Part shown: positions 56,551 to 64,000 of the stretch, piece by piece
Layout of the letters: each line of letters opens with the position of its first letter
How positions within the stretch are numbered: the first letter of the stretch is position 1
NCBI GenBank assembly: GCA_946406115.1
Contig: OX291545.1
Location: forward strand, 9,624,001 to 9,688,000
Direction of reading: 5' to 3'
From: Apoda limacodes
Lineage: Eukaryota > Arthropoda > Insecta > Lepidoptera > Limacodidae
DNA length: 64,000 bases
Made by a program: the position numbers and the translations under genes
Notes under the pieces: generated by a model
Databases searched by the model: none
What the model was told of the DNA's origin: nothing
Seen by the model: only the letters and a program-made list of their open reading frames with translations

Positions 56551-57345
56551 AAAAAATTAAAAAAGGAAAAACAAAATTATGAAAAACCTAATTAGCAATA
56601 CAAACTATTATATAAATTACCGAACACACGAGACCCTGATATTCAAAACAAAAAAAAATACACAAATAAATTGATAACAAATAAACAAAAGCGGAACCCT
56701 AAACTGTTCTGACGCGTATCTTTTATCGCTAACAATACCTAACTTAAATTCCTACAATAACTCAATAAAACAACAAGGTACTAAAAAAAGCCTAACAACT
56801 ATCATCGACGAAGGTCAGTAACCTTTTGTGATAACCGTCTCGACGTAGGGCGACAGTCAGTGTCCTATCGTCAGTAGGGGCCTAACTTGCACAGAGGAAA
56901 TTTTACTTTTACCGGATATTAGCAATAACGGAAAATAAAAATAAAAATTGTGTTATATGTTAGTCACCGTGACGACGCCGTGAATGACCCTAGTAAAATC
57001 CGTATCTATCCCAGCGCGGTGTAGAACCCGAGCCGATCCAAAATCCAATTAATGTGCACTTTACTGTCTTGCACTCCCAAAGTCTATTGTCCCCGTCGAC
57101 AAGATGTTCAATGTAATTCTCTAAAACTCTTAGTTTATGTGCACCGAACTCGCGTCGAGACCAAAACTTGGTCTTTTCGAACAAACGCTATAATAATAAA
57201 CTGATAACGCGGATACGTGTGTCGCCATGTCCGACCCTTCTAGAACTCATTTTGCACACCGGGCAGAGAGCTGTCACACCGTCAGTCGTACGAAGTGAAA
57301 GAGCATGACGTCATCGGTTATCTTTACCGAACACAGTGTTAATAC
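56551..57345 (-). other. Probable 5' end/LTR region of the BEL/Pao relic
   Basis: This stretch lies 5' of gag on the minus strand. TGTGTTCGGTAA occurs at both 57345 and about 56627 in the same sense. No matching LTR was found on the other side (54850-55050), so the LTR limits are not established. No coding frame worth calling. Confidence 0.35.
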
Positions 57346-57532
57346 AAGGAATAAGGATAAATTGGTAGTTCCAAAATGTCGTCTTCAGAGGGTACATAGC
57401 TCTTTTGCAATACAAGTATATATTTTCACAATAAAATTCCAGAACATGCGGTTAATTTATCTCCAAATAAATTAAAAATACATGTCAAAGATAGTTTACT
57501 GAAAAAAAGTTATTTCATAGTTGGTGAATACA

Positions 57533-58292
57533 TCTATACTAATATTATAAAGCTGAAGAGTTTGTTTGTTTATTAGCTTGAACGCGTTATTGTCAGTAAC
57601 TACTAGTCCGATTTGAAAAATTCTTTCAGTGTTAGATTTCAGATATATATCGAGAAACGCTAAGACTAATAAGAGCGGAGCACCAATAAAGAATGTTTCA
57701 AAATCGGGTTTTTTCCTTTTTAGGGTTTTCGCTGCGTGCGCTGCGTTAAAGTTTCGTAAAAATCATGTATGACAGAATTTTTTCCCTTTAAAAGTTCTAA
57801 AAAAAACATATGTCTATCTTTTAAGGTTGGCTCAATATAACCTTTTTTATGCTAACCAAATTTGTTCTAAAATAATACATTATTTTCGAAAATGTTTTTA
57901 TAAACATGATATTAATCCATATCCAAATAAATACGTTATTCATCACAAGTATTAAATTTAAGATTGCCCTTTACATCATTCGATTTTAATGAATATCTTA
58001 GGAGATATCGCAGTTTTAAAATAACATCACAGCAAAAAATGATCAAATACTGCGCGCGTATTTATGATGTGCAAGGCCGGCGGGCAGTCATGAGTGTGAA
58101 GGACGGTGGCCCCAGTTAAATCTGCAAGATACCATGCCACGCGGCTCATACGCGCGGTCGGCTCCCTCCCTCCCTACGCAGCGGACGCAACTGACATTGA
58201 ATATTTAGACTTTTTTCTCAAGGAAAAAAACTTTGAGGGTAAAAATAGGTTTATGGAAAAAAAGACGATCTGTGCGAAGCCTGGGCCGCTAG
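57533..58292 (+). mobile_element. Non-autonomous Helitron-like element, 760 bp
   Basis: It begins TCTATACTAATATTATAAAG after an A and ends GCGAAGCCTGGGCCGCTAG before a T. Early blocks GTCCGATTTGAAAAATTCTT, GAGCGGAGCACCAATAAAG and TTTTCGCTGCGTGCGCTGCG are common in lepidopteran Helitron-like elements. No Rep/helicase. A GC-rich stretch near 58070-58190 in the 3' half may be captured DNA. Confidence 0.75.
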
Positions 58293-58399
58293 TCAATGAT
58301 AAAAATACTTGGAAGAATTAGAACTTAATTAATTTCTATTGGTTTTCGTGCGTTTGTAATAATTTTTTTTTATTTCAACATAGTACTATATTATGTTAT

Positions 58400-58540
58400 T
58401 ACTGCCAAGTTTCTTGCCGATTTTTCTCGGTAGTAAATAATTCCGAACCGGTGGTAATGTTTATAAAATTAATAAGAAAACTGTCGATTCAAAGTGCTGT
58501 TTGTAGTAAAAGTTTGAGTTTGAGGTTGTACTATGAAACC
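58400..58540 (+). repeat. LINE-type 3' tail fragment
   Basis: TACTGCCAAGTTTCTTGCCG, TTCTCGGTAGTAAATAATTC, CCGAACCGGTGGTAATG and TCGATTCAAAGTGCTG match, in sense, the tail in the 32210-32740 insert (GAGTTTCTTGCCGGTTCTTC). Non-coding. Confidence 0.55.
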
Positions 58541-58854
58541 TGTATGTAACCTATATGTTGAAAGTGTGAAAGCTTATGTTTGCAGTATTTGAAAATGTAA
58601 ATCGATATAGGTTATGTAAATCGATAACTTTGATTAATTTAATTAACTTGAGTTTAAAGTATCTACAAAATATCTCGGTTTCCCGAAATTCATGCAATGC
58701 ATAGGAATGTAGAAAATTCGTATCTATAGGCGCAAGCATAAGTACCTACATTACCTACCAAAAGTATACGAAGTTAGTATTTTTGGGCGTCCGTCAGATA
58801 TTAATTATTCTTTTAGTTTTGTATATTGTGTTATTGTAAATATTCCAAAAATTA

Positions 58855-59095
58855 ATAACATTACATAATACACATAACGCAGTCTAGTCACAAACTAAAC
58901 AAAGTTGGGCTATGGATACCAGACAACAGATAGAAATACATAAATATACTTTTTTTGTAAAAAAATACATAATTTACATAGAAAACACCCCGTCTCAAAA
59001 CAAACACAAATAAATAAATATTTGTCTTGTGCAGAAATCGAACCCACGCCCTTCGATTCAGCGGTCAGGTCATTACCCACTGAGCCATGTAGACG
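58855..59095 (-). mobile_element. tRNA-derived SINE, near full length
   Basis: On the minus strand it starts with a pol III head: box A in CATGGCTCAGTGGGTAATG (59090-59072) and box B in GGGTTCGATTTC (59046-59035). A body follows (GACAAATATTTATTTATTTG, TTTTCTATGTAAATTATGTA, CTGTTGTCTGGTATCCATAG). The last part, GTGACTAGACTGCGTTATGT, ends near 58855. Sequences of this type are common lepidopteran SINEs. No poly-A or target duplication was fixed. Confidence 0.75.
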
Positions 59096-60689
59096 AAAAA
59101 ATCTGTCAAGAGCATGTCCAAAGTATAGGGTTACGTAGACCTACATTGTTTCAGTCCGACAATAAGATTAATTTGATCGGCTATTAGTACATTGAAAACT
59201 TCTATTAACTATGTTTTTAACTTTGGTATTGCATAATTGTATCGGCAAAGGAGCTTTTACAAAGACGGGCGGCTTTTCTATGGTACTGGTGACTCAAAAG
59301 CTAAAGCCAATATCTTCCGTGGTTTTAAACACCTCTATATGTAAATCATTCAATAACTGAAAACAGTAAATAAAAAAATATCAATAATATGCAGACATTT
59401 TTAAACCAGAGTTATCTAAACAAGCAAGCGTAAGTGCATTTAGATAACGCTCAAAGAAGCAATGAACGAGCTTTTAAACGTTTTGATAAGATGATATTTT
59501 AAATCGGTTCAGTAGCCTCCTGCGTTTTCCAACATAAACACTGAAATAAATCGTATTTTTTTATATTTGTATAAGCTGCACTCAAGATCGACTGAAATGT
59601 TCAATAAATTGAATGCGACATTTTGCGATTTGTTACTCTGGTCAGTGCGCTTTCATCGCACATCGCCTGGTGCATTGATGTAAAATATTTGTTTTTAACA
59701 AGTCTAACAAAGGTATGCGCCGTAAAAATTGCAAAAATGCAGGATTCCACGTCCGCCGCCGGCTGGAGCCAACCGCAAAGGTTGATGCACTGTTGAAAAT
59801 GAAATGATTGCCAACTTAGTTGATTTGGATTTTCGACTGCCAATTTCTTCATGGATTTGGATACTTATAGCAAGGCCGCTTATTTATTAGGTTGTTGAAG
59901 GTATTACAAGAATGAAAACATTTATAATAAGAAGACTATATGGGTCGCATTAGAGAAACACCACGACTCAATTAGACCCAATAATAATTTTCTCGCTTTT
60001 TTGTTTTGCTTTTTTACTTTTATTATAAGTTTTTTAATTTTTTTTTAATTAACTGATTGGCATTCGCACTGATTAAAAAATAAATTATATGAACTAACTA
60101 TTTAAATTGTTATACACGCCTTATCACAATTCCTTATAGAGATGGAAAAATTATGTGGATATGCTTACAGTAACAGACTATATAGTACTAGATACTAGAT
60201 TGTACTAGACTATATAGTACTAACACTTTCTGCTATACTCAAATGTTGATGCCTTGCTATTTTAATTTGTAAAAATTATTCAATGTTGATAAAAACAATC
60301 GTTTAGTTAGTCTGATCTGAATGCCGTGACTAATACGGTACTTCCAAATACCGGCCATCGTTCTCTACTGACGAATTAAGACAACAAGCTAAACTTACAC
60401 TTTTGCAAAACAAAGTACCGCGTACTACTAACAAACATGATAAATCATCAAAATAAATACCGCAGATGCACCACAAGTCGCCCACGATATTTGCTCTATC
60501 TTTTTCAGCTATTTTGATACTTTCAGATTTAGCACGTAGCTCATCCACTCCTTCACGTGAAAACATGTAATGTATAACGTGTTATGAGTTCTATTATGTA
60601 GATTTTATTAATACGGTACTTTCATGGAATTTATTTTAAAACGAATTTAAAAAAAGAAGAGGTTAATGATTTGAAACTTTCCTTCTCCC
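59096..60689. other. No recognised gene; two minus frames of unknown meaning
   Basis: Minus frame 59601-59852 (83 codons) and minus frame 60330-60566 (78 codons, RAKSESIKIAEKDRANIVGD) have less biased composition than their surroundings, but I recognise no family and see no splice structure. Otherwise AT-rich non-coding DNA. Confidence 0.35.
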
Positions 60690-60905
60690 CTGACCACGAT
60701 CGTCGGAAGTCGGCTGAAACGTCGGGACAACAATAGTAGATTACGCACCAAGGGGGTAAAGCAGTGTCTTATGTCACGGGCGCTAAATTGAATCCCGAGG
60801 TAACAAAGGATTCTAGGATGAACACCCGAGCATAGCGAACATAACGTTAAGACTAGAATCCTCAGGTCAACGTTGGATTCAAGTTCGCCCAAGACAGCAA
60901 TCTGC
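60690..60905. repeat. Dispersed repeat (GGATTCTAGGATGAAC / CCCGAGCATAGCGAAC)
   Basis: GGGGGTAAAGCAGTGTCTTA, ACGGGCGCTAAATTGAATCC, AGGTAACAAAGGATTCTAGG and CCGAGCATAGCGAACATAAC are words of a dispersed repeat frequent in Lepidoptera. Boundaries not visible. The minus frame crossing it (60647-60922) is an artefact. Confidence 0.5.
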
Positions 60906-60995
60906 GAGACAATAAAAAGCAAAAGTATTAGAAAAAAATATTTATTAGGGTAAATACAAAGTGATTAAGTGGTTAATACTTATTATATACCTAAT

Positions 60996-61043
60996 TCAAA
61001 CATGCACTTTCACTTAAAATTAAAGGTGAAAGTGCATGTTTGA
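60996..61043. repeat. Perfect 18-bp inverted repeat, 12-bp loop
   Basis: TCAAACATGCACTTTCAC (60996-61013) and GTGAAAGTGCATGTTTGA (61026-61043) are exact inverses. It lies about 90 bp beyond the last trace of the recombinase reading frame, so it could be an end structure or terminator-like hairpin of that element, or unrelated. Confidence 0.8.
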
Positions 61044-61299
61044 TACATTAGACCAGTTAAGAAAGGACAATGTTATGGATTTATTAGGTACATTTATCGA
61101 TAAATGTTGTTGTGGAGTTTATTTGTGTACTGCCTACAGCTTCAGAAACTTGCGTCTGGGGGTCGTTTTGAATCGTGAAGGTTGGTGAAGGTGGTGCTTA
61201 AGGTAGCGGACTAGACATAAAGTGTTTTGATGTGGATGGTTGCGGTGACAATGATTTCCAAGGATCAGCTTTATATACAGAGTTTTCAAATTAATGTTG

Positions 61300-62593
61300 T
61301 CACCAATATGGCAGCTTATTTTTTTCCTGTTCCGTGACTGCATCAGATTTCAAGCCACCGTGCCGTTTAATTTGAGTTATGTCGGCTCCTGAATCCGCCA
61401 AAAGAGTAGCCGATGTTCTCCTAAAACAATGGCCCGTGTAGAGCTCAACATTTTGCAATTTTAAGTACTTTGCAATTTCTTTTGACATGGCACCGATTTT
61501 ATTTTTAACAATGACTTGCTTGGTACATTTGCCACTACTGCAATTTAAAAAAAATCTGTTGGTGTTTGTATTAGTGGGGCGTAGAGTTTGGTACTTTTCG
61601 ACAATTTTAACGTACTCTCCACGGACTACGAATGACCGTTCTCTCTTTGTTTTTGTATCTGGCAAATTTACCAGCAATAAATCATTTGAATACTTTTCGA
61701 TATCTTCGATTTTTATGTTCAATAATTCGTTTCCACGACATGCGCCATCAACTCCAAAAATCAAGTCCGCCTGTAACAAATAATAGGCAAATATAATCAC
61801 TTACCTAGTGAGTAAGTAAAGGGGCGGCGGGGCGCTGAGATAAAAAAAATTAACTGTTTTAAACCATTTGAAAGCCAATAATTCGCAAAATAAAGGTATT
61901 TCTTAAAGAAAAAAAAACGTAGAAACCCTACATACATTTTTGAAGCCTTATGTAAAAATACTTTACACGATGGGTTGCGCAAAAAAATTTTAATTCCAAA
62001 TTTTATGTTCTATGTTTATATAGAGGTATCCCAAAAAAAACATGTCAATTTTTATAACAAATCTGTATTGCTGTTCATAAAATATATATTTAATGCAATG
62101 CAAATGCGAAATTACCTAAAAGGCTATGACATACTGTCGTACTGTTTTGCCTGTTTTTTTAACTGAGGTTACTTACTTTTAGGGCAAGAAAGCTGTAGTC
62201 AGGGTCTTCGTTTAAAAAAGTATCAACATTTTGAGATGTAAATACCTACTTTTGATTTCTTTGCTCGATGACCTTCCGACTTTCTCTTTAAAAATGCCAA
62301 TAATTTTGTGTATGTATTAATTTGAATGTCGTGATTGATGCTTATTGTTGACTTGAGCATGGAATAGATGCACCAAGGCTACTTGACTTCTTTGTTCATG
62401 CTAGATGCTGGAAATAAACTAAAATTACTTTTTCTGACAAAGACTTGACGCCTTTCGTAATTTTCCATTTATGGAAGTCGTCGTAGGCTTTCAAATACGT
62501 CTCCTTGGAACTTTGTGAAAGTAAATTGTTCACAATGTTTGCGGCTTCAGATTCAATGAATTCTGGGGTCAAGTTACTATCATCACTCGACAT
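61300..62593 (-). pseudogene. Tyrosine recombinase (Crypton-like), two exons, inactivated
   Basis: Exon 1 (62593-62177) starts at ATG after AAAA with MSSDDSNLTPEFIESEAANI and holds the SAM-like core-binding domain (SKETYLKAYDDFHKWK, then in shifted frames CIYSMLKSTISINHDIQ, LLAFLKRKSEGHRAKKSK and FTSQNVDTFLNEDPDYSFL). It ends at a consensus GTAAGT donor. The 406-bp intron ends TTGTTACAG, and exon 2 (61770 on) resumes in phase as ADLIFGVDGACRGNELLNI (catalytic Arg), LPDTKTKRERSFVV (beta-hairpin Lys), ELYTGHCFRRTSATLLADSG (HxxR) and IKRHGGLKSDAV. The Tyr nucleophile expected about nine residues after the GG(W)K position is absent (TEQEKNK) and W is L. Stops and two frameshifts break exon 1. Crypton-type elements and their host-domesticated relatives are the nearest families; assignment is by motif only. 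Confidence 0.75.
61771..62176 (-). other. Intron of the recombinase gene
   Basis: The donor CTAAAA/GTAAGT is at 62176 and the acceptor TTGTTACAG/GCGGAC ends at 61771 (minus strand). The phase-0 join puts LALK directly before ADLIFGVDGACR, which is the expected domain continuity. The intron is AT-rich and has no other gene. Confidence 0.65.
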
Positions 62594-63061
62594 TTTTATG
62601 TTAAAAAGAAAATTTGTAATGTATTAAACAGTATAAAACAGCCGGAAAGTTGCACTAATTTACAGTATTCGCGCCTTTTTTTTTCATTTTTACTCGTAGT
62701 GGCCAGTCAGATTCTCGAATAAGTTGTTCTCAGTATTGAATGTTTTTTACAATTTTTTAGCTGTCGTCGTTATTAAGATGAGATTCTAAATTCAAATCAC
62801 AGAAATCCATAAAATATTAGATCCCTAGGGAATATTGACAAACTTTAGGTTAGGTTTGCATGACATATAAATTAGTCATTGTCGAGCAGGTGGTGTAAAA
62901 AAGAAATTATTTACCTAATATAATATGCCCGCTTTTTCAACCACAGATCATAGTATATATCCATTTCAACCCTACATTATAACATATTTTTCGTAAAAAA
63001 AGGAAGAGGTTCCTTGTACTTCAAAACATTTCTTCACGTTGCAATTCTTTGAATTTTTTTG
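62594..63061. other. No gene seen (upstream of recombinase start)
   Basis: Non-coding. No TATA box or TIR could be tied to the recombinase gene. Confidence 0.4.
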
Positions 63062-63187
63062 GGGTTCTTCAAGAAAGAAGTTATTAGATTTTTGAAGGTT
63101 CCGCAAAGCGCGAGTGATGCCCCAGGTGTTTCAAGCGTCCATAAGCTGCGGTAACCGGTTGTTTGTCACCTTAGAGGTATGGACAAA
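63062..63187 (+). pseudogene. LINE-A 3' end, short
   Basis: GTTCTTCAAGAAAGAAGTTA, a FKKEVIRFLK frame, GTTTCAAGCGTCCATAAGCT, GTAACCGGTTGTTTGTCACC and TTAGAGGTATGGACAAAAAA match 4438-4953 with a small 3' UTR deletion. It runs directly into the head of a (GACAGACG)-family repeat. Confidence 0.7.
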
Positions 63188-63235
63188 AAAAACCCGCCAA
63201 GTGCAAGTCTAGCTCGTGCACCGAGAGTTCCGTAC
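63188..63235 (+). mobile_element. (GACAGACG)-family repeat, head only
   Basis: AACCCGCCAAGTGCAAGTCT, AGCTCGTGCACCGAGAGTTCC and GTAC match the first 50 bp of the elements at 15891 and 37227. The rest is missing. Confidence 0.6.
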
Positions 63236-63799
63236 AAGCTTATTATATGTAGATAGTTCTTTCATCATGAGATCAAGTGTCACATGTTTATACCTTAATT
63301 TATCAGTTTTTGGACATTTTCCTAACGATATATTGGGCGTAGACATCCCACTAATTTGTGCTCTAAGAATTACGAGCACAAATTACGTGGAGATTGACTA
63401 GGAAATTAATTAATTCTACCATACAACTTTAACACAAAAGAAAATTACAGTTGTAAACTTAAAATTATTGTGCCGTTCTTATTTTGCCTTTAAAAGTAAA
63501 ATTTTTTGTATCAGCTTTATTGAGAATCGATTCTAACTGTATTAAGTTTCATTTTTTCATATCAATTATTTGAAAAAATACCTACTACTATGATTTTTTT
63601 TAATTAAAAACAATTTTTATCGTTCTGTCCTCAATCCTCAACTTTCGAGTATCGGAAATAGTTTCGAAACATTAAATTTTTTTTAACTGGTAACTGGTTT
63701 CGAAAAAAGAAAAAATGTTCTTATTTGGAAACCGGGTTTTGGTAAAAGAAATATTTTTTTCTTTTTTGGAAACTAGTTTCGAAACTTGGGTTCGAAAGC
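63236..63799. other. No gene seen
   Basis: AT-rich. GAAACTAGTTTCGAAAC-type words recur at 63660-63800 (GTTTCGAAAC three to four times), a local simple-motif cluster. Confidence 0.4.
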
Positions 63800-64000
63800 G
63801 GCCGAAGAGATATTTGTGATGATCTTGCTTCTTGCCAAATTACATGATCCTAGGTCAACTGGAATTACTCCATAGGTTTTGATTTATTTGTGTCACAATA
63901 TGCGAAAAAAAAATCACCGTATTTTGGGCATATTTTTATTGACTTAAAAGCTTAATTTTTTACAACTTTAAGTGACCGTAGACTTGAATATTTGATATTA
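63800..64000 (+). mobile_element. (GACAGACG)-family dispersed repeat running off the window
   Basis: GTGATGATCTTGCTTCTTGCC, TTTGTGTCACAATATGCG, GGGCATATTTTTATTGACTT, TTTACAACTTTAAGTGACCG and GAATATTTGATATTA match 23860-24165. The 3' half lies beyond the window. Confidence 0.55.

Noticed and set aside
59601..59852. 83-codon minus frame as a gene
   Set aside because: No recognisable motif and no supporting exon nearby. Mentioned in the gap entry only.

Overview
This window looks like gene-poor nuclear DNA from an insect, almost certainly a moth or butterfly. It is AT-rich, has no operons, ribosome-binding-site spacing or long open frames, and is packed with dispersed repeats of the kinds that fill lepidopteran genomes: TC...CTAG Helitron-like elements, '(GACAGACG)n' elements that begin GGCCAAGTGCGAG and end GGTACGGAACCCTAAA, RTE and Jockey/CR1-group LINE fragments, and a tRNA-derived SINE. 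The lepidopteran assignment rests on repeat recognition, not on a host gene. I found no host protein-coding gene I can defend. Most short open frames are chance or transposon debris.

Layout. 1-7,100: a dispersed repeat present twice (711-1281 and 5757-7102), the second copy split by a 764-bp Helitron-like element; between them a Tc1-like transposase scrap, a terminal-inverted-repeat (TIR) element carrying an endonuclease-like LINE C-terminus, and a LINE-A 3' end. 7,100-11,000: a LINE-B remnant and two RTE 3' fragments, one with a perfect 46-bp snap-back. 11,000-23,900: small repeats, a LINE-A fragment, a 1.4-kb TIR element and Helitron-like elements. 24,340-26,020: the best-preserved LINE-A copy. 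31,000-34,560: three-layer nest (LINE-C, split by a 1.6-kb TIR element, itself split by a 531-bp retro-insert). 34,900-39,250: dispersed repeats, a small MITE and a GC-rich island. 42,500-47,860: LINE-A tails, an RTE 3' end, a second LINE-B and a mariner with both ends. 49,500-53,500: a GC-rich patch, a Helitron-like element and LINE-D. 54,600-57,350: a LINE-E scrap and an internally deleted BEL/Pao LTR retrotransposon. 57,500-64,000: a Helitron-like element, a SINE and a broken two-exon tyrosine-recombinase gene (Crypton-like).

The genes do not work together as a pathway. The content is successive transposon insertions, nearly all dead: the mariner lacks its third catalytic Asp, LINE-D its ADD motif, the BEL/Pao most of its pol, and the recombinase its nucleophile Tyr. 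The most informative parts are three insertions whose pre-insertion state can be read from the window: the Helitron at 5943-6706 (empty site at 920/921), the TIR element at 32008-33586 (removing it with one CAT copy restores the LINE-C frame), and the retro-insert at 32210-32740 (matching intact arm of the same inverted repeat).
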